From Mycteria americana (Eukaryota > Chordata > Aves > Ciconiiformes > Ciconiidae), in the NCBI RefSeq assembly GCF_035582795.1, contig NC_134368.1:10190501-10254500 (forward strand): a DNA stretch of 64,000 bases. The letters are read 5' to 3'. Position 1 is the first letter of the stretch; the number at the start of each line of letters is the position of its first letter. The notes under the pieces were generated by a model. The model was not told the origin of the DNA and did not search any database. It worked only from the letters and a program-made list of their open reading frames with translations. This document shows, piece after piece, positions 23,292-37,239 of this stretch. The position numbers and the translations under genes are program-made.

Positions 23292-26200
23292 GCCCAAAAA
23301 AGACTGAACAAATGTGAAATATGTGAACTAAGCTCATGGCAACAATTTAGAACGTGAAGGGATGCATCTCACACTATATGGACTTTCAGGTTGTTTTATT
23401 ACAGAAAACAAGCATAGATGTCTTTTAATTTCCACTAGATAGATCTTTCCAGATAATACCTGTTCTCATTTCTATAACCAAAAGGTGGCAGCATATTGTC
23501 TACTTTCCCTTTCCATCCATCCTAGCTCTAAGCTCCTAAATAACTTGCTCAGTACTTGCTCAGTTTGTTGGAATGCCAGGAAGTCCAGAACAATCATGCT
23601 GACTAAGGAACGCTGATGAGATCTTATGTGAAATCAACTGTTTATCACCTTTAAATAGAAACAGGAATAGATCAAGGACTGGTGATTTTATTCCGTTGTT
23701 TCAATGACAGCCTGATTGACTTTTGGAAACGTGAAGAAGGGTTAAATTTCAGCTCAGTGGTGTAACTTCAGAAAGGACACTTACCTATAGAGCTTGACAC
23801 TTTTATTAACAGTAATGATTGTTAAGAAGCCCGAGCCAATAGTGTCTGGCAGATACTATTGGTCTGTCAGACTTTAACTCAGTTTTGTTCCTACTTAGGT
23901 ACTTCCTGCTTTGGTAACTAGACAAAAGGCCAGTGGACATCCAAAGGAGTGGCAAAGGTAGGGCAAATACTTTATGCAGTGCAAATACCAAGGTGAAAAG
24001 GACATGAATGTACCAGTTGAGTTTTGCTGCATGAGTGCATCAGTTCAGAGGCTTCTGGAAAGATGCCCAGAGACACCCATTTCACATTTTAGCTGGTAAA
24101 GAGATCTGGAGGCAGAGGAAAGCATTTTGAAACATAACCTGCTCTCAGATCTGCAGGGGTATTGTATACTTGGCACGATGCCACAAGTCCTCAGGAAACA
24201 CGTCTGCTACAGAACACTGCAGTGTGTGTCCTTAACAACTCAAAACACCCACATGCATATCAAACTGATTCCTGCTCTCTACACTGGCTCCCCATACCCA
24301 AACTCAGGGTCTCAGTCATGATTTCCCAGCTGCTCTGTGGCCTGGCCTGGGAACTGTAAATGACACTGCTCTGGGATGTTCGCTGGAGTTAACAGTACTG
24401 TTCCTGAGGCACTATGAAGCTTTTTACCACAAGGGTAAATAAAGCCTCTCAACTTGAGAGAGCTGAGAACTTCAAGTAGCCCAATTTGCCAGCTGGAGAA
24501 TAGATGCACAGAAAGGATAAGAATATGTCTGATAATTACAGAAAACCTTAGGGTCACGTTCCAACCCCTACTCTGTAGATGCCTATAAAGAAATGCCCTA
24601 AGTACAAGTCTCAGCAGCCATCCAGTCTGAGTCCAGAAGCTTTTCTGAAGTTACATGAAATACTTAGTTCATCTGGCTGCTGCAGCTTCCAAGTACAGGT
24701 AGTGGTGAGCAGCAATCCCACATGGCACTATACCTCCTGTCTTTGTTGTCCATAACAAGAGGTAAGACTTAATGGAGAAAGTCAGTTCATAGACAGGGCT
24801 GGCTGGAGGATTATGGAAAAAGATGTGGAAGCTAGAGCTGACAAGCAAGATGCAGATGCTGGGAAGGTTGCTTAGGTGGCTGAGACCACGTGATTCTTCA
24901 TCTCAGTCATAACTGTCATTGTAGATGCATTTTTTGGGGATAGCTCACAGGCTGAAGACACAACTCTTCTAGATATTAGGGATCATCTTAAATTATTACT
25001 CGCCCCTCCAAATGGAAGAGTAAGTTTTTGGCCTGCTGTCTCTCACACAGAAGCACACACATCACATTCTTCCTCATAAAAGTAGAAGAGGAACAACAAT
25101 GCTTATATGAAAATTATACGTGATGTTAAGCCCAGCACATGAATGCAAAGTACTAAAATATACACAGCAATGAGGCCTTGTAAAAGCACATATGGAGGAG
25201 GATTTCCACGCATTAGTCTGGGTCTGTCATAAGTAGAGATGCCTTTGAGGGAGGCTGGAGGATTTTGATGTGGTGGTTGTATCAAGATGCTCCTCAGCAG
25301 CACAGCACCAGGTAGGTGGTTTGCTGTGCAGTATTTCTGTTGCTCTCTATTGTGTAAGTGGCTGCTCCTGGCCTGTCAGTGCCTGCAACTTGCCTTCCTG
25401 TTTAGTCTGTCCTCCGTTCAGTCACCTTTCCACAATGTCAGTGTTGGCTCCTGAGGGAGATGATAACCAACAAAAGGTGGCACACATGGTAAGCCCCAGC
25501 CACTGCAGGTCTGTTACTCAGAATGAAGGATGCCCCTTGCAAGTCACACTTGGTTTAATGTCTAGCAGTGGAGAAACAGCAAAAAGGACCATAACTAATT
25601 TTATTCTATGTACTTACAAATGCACAGGTGGGAAAATTCTCTGTGACTTGTCTTATATTTTACATGCTGTCAGCCAAGGGATGAGTTAGTACAATTCAGC
25701 CATGCCAATATGAGTAGACTTCAAAGCTGCTTGTCTGCTACTCCCTCCATTTCCCACCTCTTGTTGAACAGCTGGTCTCTAGAAGCAGAGGAAATGTTTC
25801 TGTTCGGAGATTTCAAAACCAGCTTGAAAGATAAAGGACAGAGAGCACCTCAGTATGTTATCTCCCTCCCTCAGTGTTACTGCAGCTGGAAACTTGTCTG
25901 TGTGACTAGTAAATCTCAGACCTTTTTAGACCTGGGTCTAAAAAGGCATTCAGCACAGGTTCTATTTTGAATGGGAATCTATTTTCCTCTATCCCGTATT
26001 TTAAAAGCATCTGTAGTTCACAGCTACGCTCAAAACTGACAAGTCTGCGTGTCAAATGGAAATGCCAACATAATATGGTGTGACATGAATAGCGTCCAAA
26101 CATTTTCTTATGGCTTTTTTTTGCTGGTGCAACAAAGGTATTTTTTAACATTTGTCTATCTCAGATGAAGGTGGGGTCTTAAGACTATATTTTCTTTATT

Positions 26201-26547
26201 CTGAAGAGTTACCATTTCTGCTACCTTTATATCCTCCTCTTTTTCTCCAATGACATTTGCAATTTAACACTGATTAGATAGAAAAGCCAGGATTCACTGA
26301 TTCAGAAACATCCCACACCACAATATCCAGTCTCTTTTCTACCTAGATAAAAAGTGCTAGCAAAAAAGCACAACCTACATCAGATTTAAATGGCTGATCT
26401 CAAGACAAAAGGTGACTCATGACATAATCAATCTTCAAAGCCCATTTTAATGCAAAAGGTGACAGTTTAATCCTCCGTTAATTTTAGTGTTTGGAAAGAG
26501 GCAATTTTCAACTCCAGCTTGGAAGGAACTAATTGCCAAGTACAGCA
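23292..26547. other. Intergenic DNA, no gene seen
   Basis: No recognisable gene or repeat. A 139-codon frame at 25270-25689 and a few shorter ones lack family motifs and splice-site support. Confidence 0.4.
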
Positions 26548-27192
26548 TTCATAGAATCATAGAATAGTTTGGGTTGGAAGGGACCTTTAAAAGTCATCCA
26601 GTCCAATCCCCCTGCAGTGAGCAGGGACATCTTCAACCAGATCAGGTTGCTCAGAGCCCCATCCAACCTGACCTTGAATGTTTCCAGGCATGGGGCATCT
26701 ACCACTTCTCTGGGCAACCTGTTCCAGTGCCTCACCACCCTCATTGTAAAAAATGTCTTCCTTATATCTAGTCTGAATCTACCCTCCTTTAGTTTGAAAT
26801 CATTACCCCTTGTCCTATCGCAACAGGCCCTACTAAAAAGTCTGTCCCCATCTTTCTTATAAGCCCCCTTTAAGTATTGAAAGGCTGCAATAAGGTCTCC
26901 CTGGAGCCTTCTCTTCTCCAGGCTGAACAACCCCAACTCTCAGCCTTTCCTCATAGCAGAGGTGGTCCAGCCCTCGGATCATTTTTATGGCCCTCCTCTG
27001 GACCAGCTCTAACAGGTCCATGTCTTTCCTGTGCTGAGAGCTCCAGAGCTGGATGCAGTACTCCAGGTGGGGTCTCACCAGAGCAGAGTAGAGGGGCAGA
27101 ATCACCTCCCTCAACCTGCTGGCCACACTTCTTTTTATGCAGCCCAGGATATGGTTGGCTTTCTGGGCTGTGAGCACACATTGCCGGCTCAT
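26548..27192 (-). mobile_element. CR1 retrotransposon, 5'-truncated, young
   Basis: Minus-strand CR1 3' end with octamer tail at 26548. Its frames encode the CR1 reverse-transcriptase C-terminus: LREVILPLYSALVRPHLEYC, then [19 protein letters not shown] and the tail [21 protein letters not shown] frameshift near 26930 separates the two parts, so the copy is dead. Closely related to the copy at 56795, suggesting the same CR1 subfamily. Confidence 0.95.
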
Positions 27193-30100
27193 TCTATAGC
27201 ATGAAGATGGGATTTCTAAGTATAGTGTGTGCCTTTGCCTTCCAAGATACTTTTACACTTAGAGCTAGGCCTAGTCCATAAAAACCCTCTGGTTTTGGTA
27301 GTTGCTATTAGTTAATAGGAAGCAGCAGGCTTGTTGAATAAGCTAATGACTCCTGACTGTGCTTAATTACAGCCTTTAATAAAAAAATACATCTGACACT
27401 TTTTCCAATAAATAAAATAGTTGACTAGCGTAAACACAGTCCAACTAATAAAATCATTGATAGTAAAATAGCAAATATTTTCCTCTCTTTAAGAGTTTTT
27501 AAATTTCAGAATATGCATATGCTTTTATTTAATTTTTTTTTCAGCAAGCCTGGAGCAGAAAAGCAGCTTTGCAGATCTAAGTGATAATAATGAGGAGAGG
27601 CACTCCTGAGGTTCAGGATAAATAGGGGTACACTGCTGGTCTGGAAGTGCTTCATTCCTCTCTCCTCAAAAAGAGGGCATGTATTCCTGCAGAAACCTGG
27701 CTGAAACTAGGCGATCCTGCTTCTTGAGGAAACAAGGTCCTGCAGCTGGTTGGCTAATGGGAGGTACTTTTCCTCTCTGGAAGGCAGCAGCTCTTGCTGG
27801 GCTCAGAACTCAATTTGAACCAGGAGCTGACAGCTACTGCCTCTCACAAATGCCCCTCTAAAGAAGCCGTGGCTCCTGGCCCTGCAGCAGCCCAACAGCA
27901 TGCTGTCTGCCTGCTTGCCATCTTGGGTGTCCTGCATTGCTGATCTGTCTTCTAAATCATGTGCAAAGCCCCTCCAGTAACATCAATACAACAGGGCAGT
28001 GAAACAAATTGTGCACATCAAGGGAAAAATGTTAAATACTTCTAGCTTTAAAATTGCCGAACAGATGTTCTTTGTTTTTTGACTCAAAACCATTCAAGTT
28101 TAAATACAAAAACATCTGAGCCAAGTGGGAGTGTTTCAGGCTCAAAAACCCCACTGGAACCAATGCAAAATGGTAGGCTTGTTTTGTTCTCACACCAGTG
28201 CATCAATTCGGTTTAAAGTGCTTTCTCTAAATTAACTTCTGTGCCGGGACAGTGTATGAAAAAATTAGCAATTGGAGAGGTTAAGTGAGGATCACGATAA
28301 AAGTTGTATTTCAGCTTTAACAATCCACTATGCTGTAGCCACATTTATCTGCCATGTATAGTGCATGCTCTTTCAAACACTGTAGAGAGCCCTGGTACCT
28401 CTTTGCCCAAAGGATACTTCATCTAATGTTACTTGAAAACCTTTCTTTGCCTCAACTATATTGTAAAGTTGACATAAATCCACTAGAATGTATTTTTTTA
28501 AATATTGAAAAATATTTACTTCAAATTGCTTATTAAAAAGTCTCCCCATATGACAACTACATGACCTAGATGTGAACCCATTGCCCCATAGTGATTCAGG
28601 GTCATATTAGATTAGACAGTAACTCCTGAGAGATGGCTGCTCATGTTAGCAAAATTAGCATATCACAAGTGCACCATTAGCATAGACATTGCAGGAATTT
28701 ATGCTTTGAAAAACTAGATCTTTTAACCCTCAAATAATCTCTTTTTTCTCTGTCCTGATGCAATTTCCAGAATGTAGTGGGAAACTAAGTTAAAGATACC
28801 TGCTTTCTGAGGAGAGGATGCTGCTCTCTGGGATGAAAATGCAGGATGCTTGCCAAGAGAAGATTCCTTGGCAAGGGAAAAGTATTTATGCAACTGAGAG
28901 CTTTGCCTTTTTCTTTTCTTTCCTTTTTTGAGATGTGGAGATGAGAAGTAGTTTGTGCATTATCACAGATTCAAACATAGCACTTAAAATAATGCAGGAT
29001 GGTACTGTGGGTTGCGCACGTTCCTGTGGACAGGGCGGTCCTCCCTGTTGTAGACTCCTCATCCAGAAGCAATGAACAGGACTAACTAGGTGGTTACTGC
29101 CTTGCCTTTCCCATATCCCTAAAAATAAGGAGAAAGTCCTAGAAAAGGCAAAGTGGGCCTTAGTGTGGAAAAGGTGGAGAACCTCTAGTGAGGGCCTTTT
29201 CAGCACCTTAGGGCCTCCTGCTAATGGCTGAGGGTTCAACTTGGAGCCAGCTGTTATTTTTTGGGAGATGGATTGGGCAGATTTTTCTCCCAGCGCTCCC
29301 CCGCCTATAACATTCCTTTTTAAAAAAGTGTATGTTTGTGTCTTAATGTCCCCAAATAGCTGATATACATTGATTCAGCACAGTCCCAGTACCCATATTG
29401 ATTTATTGACTGATCTCAGTGAACCTATGCCACTGACTATCTCCGCAGTATTTTGAGAGACTTTCACGCATGTTTGAAGTTCTCAAGGTGGTTACATGAG
29501 TTTTAAAAACAGGAGTCTGTCTTTGTTTTACATTCATCTACATCTTTGTTTACAGTCTGCACTGCTTGGAGCTAGCTGTGTTAGGAGCAGAAAGCCAGCT
29601 GAGCTGATGCTAATTCTGGCAGATGGGACAAGCGTGTAGTCGTTCAGTGACACTTCACGTTGCCCTTTACAGAGCACTCTATGATCTGTTCTGGCATAGC
29701 ATGCTAGACTATCAACTGCAAGGGGATGAGATGCCAATGTGTTTACTCCAGCCATCTTTCTAGAGAACAGTAGCATTTTGGCAGAGGGATAAGGCAGTGG
29801 AGAGGTGCACAAACAACTATTTCTTCGGAGAGTTGCTAAACTGCACTCAGACAACTAAGGGCCCCAACCAGGGGTCAGTGTTCACACACTGCAGCTGAGC
29901 ATTGGATTGCAGGAGAATATCAGGGGCTGAGAGAGCCAAGGATGTCAAATGGGGGACAAAGAACTAAGAGACAGAGATAGAGAGAATGAATAATTACAGC
30001 AAAAGTTGTATAAGAGACAAGAGGAATATATGAAAGGAGCAGAGGCAAAGTAAGAAAGGGAAGAGCTTAGCTGACAGACACCTCTTTCCTTTTCTCTCAG

Positions 30101-31170
30101 CTGCCATACTGTCCTGTGCATATCTCTAAGCACCCAGTAAAATATCTTCTGTGATTTCTCTTCCTCCTCACCTTGAAAATTTTGCTGCACTGAAATAACC
30201 TGCTCCTGCTTTTAAACATAAGAACTGTTTCAAGCTATTACAATTGTATAAGCATCTGTCCAACTCCCACTCAGGCAGTGCTGAGTTTTGGAAGAAGTGT
30301 TCAGCTGTTTTGGCAGGCAGATTCGCCTATCAGACAGACATGCTTACGGCTTTTTGACAGTTCTGGGTTCCAGCATAACAGTGAAAATCTTGTTTTTCTT
30401 GATTTGCTCAGGTTTAAATCTCTAAAAACAGTAATCTACAGAAGTCATGGTAATGGGACATGTCTAGAGAGTACCCCCTACAACAAAGTTGCATGATGAC
30501 ATCCCATTCCTTATGATGTGTCACCCTGATGTCTACATCCCTTGAGCAACACTTTGTAGTTCATGGATCAGTTCTAGACCTTCAAAGTCAGGGTATCTGT
30601 CTCTTCCTCAGAGTGCTGTGTATCACTATTGACAGTTTTGAGAGGGTCTAGAAAAAAATTATTTGTTGTTCACCTCCAAATATAAAGCATTCTTGTCCAT
30701 CACAGTTATACCAATGACATCTGAGGACTTGAAAGGTTTAAGAAAATGGATCTTTCCTCCACTTTTCCAGCTAAACTAGCCCTTCTTTTTCTCTCCCCTA
30801 CCCAACCTACTTTCTTATCTCATACCAGTTTTGCTTTGCAGCTATGTTAACTTCAGCTCCCCACTTTGTCTGCATCCTGCATGACTGTGCTTGCTTTTTT
30901 CTCCACAAAAGGAAATCACCCTTCAATCTGACCTATATGTGGGGCTGCTCCCCACATATCCTTCAGCCTACTTGGCAAAATTAAATTTATCATTATCTCC
31001 TTCTTGTATCAGTAAATGAGTTACAGATGAATCTTTGCCCTTCCATGGAGAAGGATGGGAGTACAAAGAGTTTTCTTTGTATGGATGGGAAGCTTATTAT
31101 TTTTTGTCCATATGAGGAAAATATTCCTTTTTCTGGCTTTTTAGTTTTCTAAGATTTTCTGCCATCTGTT
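27193..31170. other. Intergenic DNA, no gene seen
   Basis: AT-rich intergenic DNA. ORFs of up to 117 codons occur on both strands without recognisable motifs. No RNA gene identified. Confidence 0.45.
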
Positions 31171-31297
31171 AATCATAGAATCATAGGATGGTTTGGGTTG
31201 GAAGGCACCTTTAAAGATCATCTAGTCCAGCCCCCCTGCCATGGGCTGGGACATCTCTCCCTGGATCAGGTTGCTCAAAGCCCAGTCCAGCACCTTA
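31171..31297 (-). mobile_element. Short CR1 3'-end fragment
   Basis: About 127 bases of CR1 3' UTR in minus orientation: octamer tail (AATCATAGAATCATAGG), then GGTTTGGGTTGGAAGG and CATCTAGTCCAGCCCCCCTG. Severely 5'-truncated, as most CR1 insertions are. Confidence 0.92.
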
Positions 31298-34200
31298 AAA
31301 TAATGTATGTCCATCTGTTTTAGAGTTTTTAAATACACCTATCACCATGGCATATTTGTTTCCCTTCTACATCCTCATCCCCTTAGAATACACTTTTTTG
31401 CCCATGATAGGGATTTTTGTTGCTTTTTAAGTGAGTAAATGTGAAGATTAGAAAGAGTTCAGGGGAAAAAGAAGCATTTCAGTGGAGCATTGCAGCATTT
31501 CAACCTCCTGGGAAGTTGCTGGTTATTGAAAGGCTTTTATTGAGAGGAAGATTTTGCAGCATTTTCTAATTCTGGTCAGTCTCTGGATTCACCATATTTC
31601 TTCTGAAGCTACTTGTGCAGACAAATGCCCTCAACAAGATTGATTTGTTCTCAGCTCTCTTAAAGTGCATTGTGCATAGTCTTGGAGCTGCAAAACTGCT
31701 GTTGTGTTTCATAAGATGAGTTTGATATTGGTGGGGCATGAGATACATACTGCCTTGAGTATTCTAACAGGTGTTGGAAGTGGACAGCGAATGAACAGTC
31801 TTAAAGCAGAGCTGCCATGGATTTGGCTGCCTAAAACTCGATGGGGATCTTGTACTAGCTAGAGCCTAGACGCTCTCTTTCTGCATACATTCACGTGATT
31901 TGCAAGTGTGCAGTGAAAGCCAATAACATAACCAGGAGGACAAGTGTGGAAGAAAGCAAAGATACTTCCCAGGATGCTAGAAATGAAAGAATGCATTGCT
32001 TAAAAACCAACCCTGGATGTCAGAGCATAGGAAGGCAATCACCTGCAGTGTGGGAAGTGCTCTGCAGTGCATTTGGACAGCATGTTTGGCATTGGGGGTG
32101 CTAACACAGGTTGACAGTAGTTGCCACTACTAACTGTAACTTAGTAAATGAGAAGACTAACATAGGATTCTTCACGCTTTTTCTTTCAGAAGAACCCAGT
32201 CTGTTGTTTTGAGGGTTGTAGACCCACATGTTTTTTTTGCCAACAGTTAGAAAAAGTTCTCCAAGGAACAAAAAACCCATTCTGCCCTCGTGGTCACTGT
32301 CTCTCCCTTCCAGAATGATAACCAGGTGAGCTTGAGGACTTGGGGAGTGTAATCTGTTAATGAGTGTGTGTTAGAACTTGATCCCTACCTAGATTGAGTT
32401 CTAGACTTCCTGAGGATGGGAGTCTGTCCCAGCTCTCATCACTGCTTCTTGACTCAGTCGCTTATGTTGTAACTAGCCATGCTTTTATCAGGGGTGGTTC
32501 TGGTCTGTTTTCTAGCATCTCAGTCAAGATTGTGACCACTATAATGATACTTAAGGAACATTAATTGCTAATTTGTCACCAGCTAGCATCTAAAAACATC
32601 CCTGGATCACAAATGAGGAATTCATTCACAGGGCATTTTGAAGGGAGACGTGAGTAAGCTCTTAGCGGGAAACTGTGCAGTCACAGTTAGTGCAACATCA
32701 GGATAGTGCTGCACTAACCAGCTTGCAATTTGTAGCACTGTCATTGTAGAAAGGAGAAAAAAATTGTAAAAAGGAGAAGCCACATCTGTCATCTTGCAAA
32801 TATCTTGTAAACATGAACTCAGGTGAAAGATGCTGTTTTCAAACATAGATATATGAAGGTACATCGATCTTTAAGCCATTAAGTCATAGAGATATTAATG
32901 TCAGAATTATTGATTATCAATGAGATCCAAGTATTGCTGTCGTAAAAGTCATCCTGGATCAGTCTCAGGTAACTGACTGCAAAGCAGTTGATTCCTAGAG
33001 CAGGGAATGGATCTGGAGCCCCCTGACTATGGCTCTCCTGGATTCTGAAGTTTGAGAGTCCTTATGCAGACTTTGGATAATAAAAATCTTTTGGGGAAAA
33101 AAGGGTCATTGATAAGCTTCCAATTTTAGCAGTCTCATTTCCTTTAGTTTCCTCAGTTGCTAGTTTTCAACGCAGCCCTTGCAAGGAAACTGGCTAATGG
33201 CACACTGCTTCTCAGCTAAGAGATCTTCTCTTTTCTAGGCCACCCATGTTAGAAGAGGGTCCTGGGCCCTGAAGTCTGGTTCTAGAATGGGAAGCTTGTG
33301 AAGATAGCAGTTTGTTCCCCTCCGGTTCAAAGCCCATTCATACGTGTGCATATTTGTATAGTTGATGCCAAGTACTCAAGACATCCCTGCGGCCTTAGCA
33401 AACTGGTTAAAGTTGCAACTGTTATGTACCTAGAAATAGCTCAAGCACAGCTTGGAACACAGCTTATTTCCCCAAAGATCTGTATGCAGGAGGGTGGATA
33501 GGGACAGTGCAAGCCAAGGATAGCTCAGCTAACACTAACCCTTCCTGAATATTGCCACGGGATTTTTAAATGCTTCTCAGCTCCCAGAGGGATGCTGAAA
33601 GATTTGACCTCAGTTTAGCATCTCATCCAAAAAGCAGTAAGTAGTTCTGACAGTGCAGGTCTCCCTGAGTGCTGTGTGGAAACTTCAGACTTGGACACGA
33701 GCCCAGCCTTAGTGTTGCACTGAAACTCAAGACTTTTGGGGCCTAGAATGATTTCAGATGAGCCATAGTCTGACAGACAGGGACTGCAGGAATCAGAGTT
33801 ACTAACAAGGAAATTATTCCTAAAATTACTGGTGGGGAAAATGGAAGGAGTAAGAATTTAAATTATTTGCTCTTACCAAGATATGCGAGACCTGTTCAGG
33901 GAACAAAGGAAAGCTTCATTTCTTAATCTGGTCACTCTGATACTTCCCAAGGGCTTTAAATTGGAAGGAAAACAATAAGAGGCTTGCTCTATGAATAGCT
34001 CATATATCAGAGTGTGGGACAATGTGATCAGCTTGAGGTAGTTTAACATTATCATTCATCACATGTGCCTAAAGGCCTCAATCAACACTCCAGCCTGGTG
34101 GTGCTGTGCCAACAAGTGCAAACACAGCCCCTGCCCTCGAGCATTCGCAGCCCGGGATTACAGTGGGATGACAAGGTGGGGACTCAGCGAGAGGTGTGAG

Positions 34201-35663
34201 GCAGCGAGATATTGGTATAATGAGCACATTTGCATACCATCAGCAGTCACAGCCAGCTTCCTCCCAGGCTCTGCCAGGCAGCAGTGCTTTGTAGTATTCA
34301 TGGTAGAGGTAAAGCTTAAAAGAGGATTTGATGGAAGATGGAAGACAAGATGGTACCTTGTGGGGAGATTTTTACCATGATTTAGGCGGCAGGCTGTAAG
34401 AAAGCATAAAAGTGTCTGCAGGAGAAGTGACAGAATCTGTTATCTTTAGTGAGGGAAGAAAGTTTTCTGCTGTGACAGAGTATTAGATTTAAAAGCCAAG
34501 GAGAGACCAAGCAGTGAAGAAGCTTAGAGGTAAAGGCTTGAGCTTTCCTCCCAATCCCACAGAAATATTTATAGTATCAAAACATGTGCTATCAAGATGA
34601 AAAACTGAAACCTCAGAAACAGTGCTTTGATGCTTTTTAGCTGGTGGGGATCTCGAAAAAAAATGCATTGTGTTTGACTTTATTATAAAAAAACCCTATA
34701 AATTCTCTCTGCTTACCTCAGGAAAGATCCCTCAGGGCAGCTGGGCAGTCAGGACGTTCCAGCTTTCACTTAAATGTCACTTTTCATGCTCAGCCTGAGG
34801 TGCCATGTGACCACCGCTGCAACTTTGGGCATGCCAGTGAAATTGGCACTGAGGGCTGTTGTGCAGGTGCTGTATAGTCCCAATTCTGGTCTGTACTTCC
34901 AGTTTTGGGGTGCCGTTGGGCTAGCATCTATAGCACCCATCCTTTGTGCATGAGGGAGATAGGAGAAGGAAAGATTTTATTTGGGTTGTAATGTTCTAGT
35001 GGGGATGTGCCCCAATACCCTTAACATAAGAGCTGCTCCCACTCTGCAATTCCATGAACTGAGTGTGAAATGTATTTTTACTCTGTTAAGCTTAGGTTTA
35101 AAAAGGAAATAATTTTGAAGCAGAAAGCCAGAAATTATCAATTTGAAAATTGTCAAAATAATTTTTTCAAAACATTTTTCAAATGAAAATATCCTAAAAT
35201 GGGGTCTCTACCTCCTCTGTGGAAAATCTCCTCCCTGGTGAACTTATATTTTCCAGTTGAGAAAATATTAGTTTCAGTGAAGAGAAAAGCTGGTGCTTGA
35301 CACAGTACAAAGTGGGGAGAAGTGAATAAAGAAGAAATGTGGTTAAAACACTAAAAAGGAAGTTGTTCCTTGCAGGGCAAGCAGATTTAGGACAAGGCTA
35401 AAGAAGGGAGGTCACAGTAGCTGGTATGAAATGCTCAGAGCAAGGAATTTGACCGCTGAGAATGGCAGAAACAGGTTTTTAAAACTGTATTTAATGGAGT
35501 CAGAAGCCCATTGCGTGGGTCTAGAAGAATGAATCAGTGATAACACCCAAGCTACCGCAGCTGGCTGCTTGGTGTTACTGTTGTGACAGAGAAACGACAG
35601 GATTCGGGAGAACAGGGTAAGATTTACTGGGAACGATCAAGAGCACAGGTTAAGAAAAGGCAT
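31298..35663. other. Intergenic DNA, no gene seen
   Basis: No gene recognised. The stretch 34030-34320 is more G+C-rich with a repeat-like feel (ACAAGTGCAAACACAGCCCC, then GATTACAGTGGGATGACAAG), possibly an old unnamed element, but I cannot assign it. Confidence 0.4.
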
Positions 35664-35706
35664 AGACAGATAGATAGATATGCGTGTGTGTGTATATGTA
35701 TATGTG
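35664..35706. repeat. Compound microsatellite (GATA/GT/TATG)
   Basis: GACAGATAGATAGATA followed by GCGTGTGTGTGT and TATATGTATATGTG: adjoining simple repeats that may vary in length between individuals. Confidence 0.8.
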
Positions 35707-37040
35707 AATATCTATGTTATTGATCAGGAAGAGAGGCCAAGGTGGGAGATTAGATGGCTGAGAATTATCATGAATAAAGTTCTGCATTTGTAATTTGTGT
35801 ATAGGCAGATACTTAATCAGACCAATTCCTGTATGGTTATCTCTTCAAGAACAATGCTAAATCTTGTTTGCCCAAAAGAACAGTCTCTAAAAATTATTTT
35901 CCCAGTCTTTCTGGTTTTGTGATGTATAAGGATGGCAGTATTATAATTAATCCCCTCTTGACTCTGCTCGTGGACGCTGTAACTCCATATAGCATCATAG
36001 TTACACACTGAACAACCTGAAATTTTAGCATCTTACTTAAAAAGTTGAATTAATGGGAGCAAACCATTCCCCTAGGGCTGTACAGGAGAGACAGGTTATA
36101 GAGCATGTTGAAAAGAAAACTGTTAGCCAGCAATTTAGTCATAATTCTGAGAAGGATTTTCTGCTCCTGAAAACAAAAAAGGTTGTGTGCCTGACCTTCC
36201 TGGACACTGACTGCCCCCAACTTTCACCATGAAAGCGTTTGAGTCCCTATTGAACCAGCTAAAGCAAACAGAGCACGGTCCCTTTGAAGTTCTGTTCATG
36301 CTTCTCAGTGCTGCGCCTGCCCTCAGCTGTGCTCCTTCTCTCTGGAACAAGGAATGCTAGTGTCTAATCTGTGATGGGAAATGTGTTTTGGGAAGAGATG
36401 TGACCCCTGAACTTAGCTTTGCTTTGACAAAAGCACTTGTATCATCTGCGCTCCATTATTGTATTGCATTCAGCACAAGGACCATCAGTGTTGTTCTGGA
36501 GTATAGCTTGTGGGGCGTTGAAAGGGGAACAGAGGTGCAGGCTGGAAAAGGGGGGTGAAATTTACTCTGAGTTCAGACTCACGTTCCCACTCAGAGTTTA
36601 AGTGCGTGCACTCCTGCAGCTGTTCCTGGCAGCCCTGAGACTAGGATCACAGAAATGCCCAGGAAAGCAGGCACGAGTGGTTATGACCTGCGTCACTCAG
36701 AACAATTCAAATGGCAGATTGTGCACTGAACAATTCCTGGCCTTCACCAAAGTCTCACCTGTGACATGTCCTGCAGTTTCTGAGTGCAATCCTATGGTTT
36801 TTCCTGGTTTCCCATAACGCAGGTGTAATTTGTCATGGTTATTTTCAGGCACTAGGGAAGCAAGTTGCTTGAATCAGGCATCACATCCAGCTGAGCGGAC
36901 TTGGGGAAAACAATTCAGCAGACTTCAAGAGAGATGAATCAAATGGCCCAGCTTTAAAAACCTTACCCAGAGCACGTAAGTCACTGCTGGAACTCACATG
37001 TCAAAGCAGAAACATCCTTCCCCAGACCTGGGAGACACAG
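35707..37040. other. Upstream flank of NICOL1, no gene seen
   Basis: Single-copy-looking sequence before the NICOL1 promoter. No CpG island here, unlike NELFA. The last few hundred bases may include distal promoter sequence. Confidence 0.4.
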
Positions 37041-37086
37041 CCTGTTCCTCTTTAAATCTGTGCTGTGTGCTGCAGTGCTCTGCATT

Positions 37087-37100
37087 GTTGCCATGGCAGA
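37087..37100 (+). promoter_or_regulatory. NICOL1: RFX X-box-like element of the NICOL1 promoter
   Basis: GTTGCCATGGCAGA matches the palindromic RFX X-box (GTTGCCATGGCAAC) at nearly every position. It lies 36 bases after a TTTAAATCT motif (37051) and 152 bases before the first donor. The same motifs, in the same order and spacing, recur upstream of the second NICOL1-like gene (59371, 59412), which argues that they are functional promoter parts. RFX factors are active in neurons, ciliated cells and testis. Confidence 0.55.
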
Positions 37101-37101
37101 A

Positions 37102-37239
37102 ATCTCCCCATAGTAATAACCTCTTTCAGAGAAGGTTAAAAAGAGACAGTGCACATGCTCAGAAATGCTGCACTTGTTCTGTTAGCAGTTTGCAGCGGCC
37201 ATTTCAAAGAGACCGTCACAAAGACAAGAGAGAGATCAG
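37102..37239 (+). other. NICOL1: NICOL1 noncoding first exon (5' UTR; start approximate)
   Basis: The 3' end is set by an AGATCAG|GTACT donor at 37239/37240. Inside is CATGCTCAG (37154), 85 bases before the donor. The second gene copy has CATGCTCAG 83 bases before an identical donor sequence. The coding exon at 39425 is preceded by a splice acceptor, so an upstream noncoding exon is required, and this is the best candidate. The transcription start is not visible; it could lie anywhere from about 37080 to 37170. Confidence 0.55.

Noticed and set aside
23476-23492. CTCF-like motif (CCAAAAGGTGGCAGC), with a similar AAAAGGTGGCAC near 25473
   Set aside because: Two mismatches in the core and no flanking support; such partial matches are common.
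26569-27173. Plus-strand ORFs of 65-98 codons
   Set aside because: Antisense shadows of the CR1 at 26548-27192.
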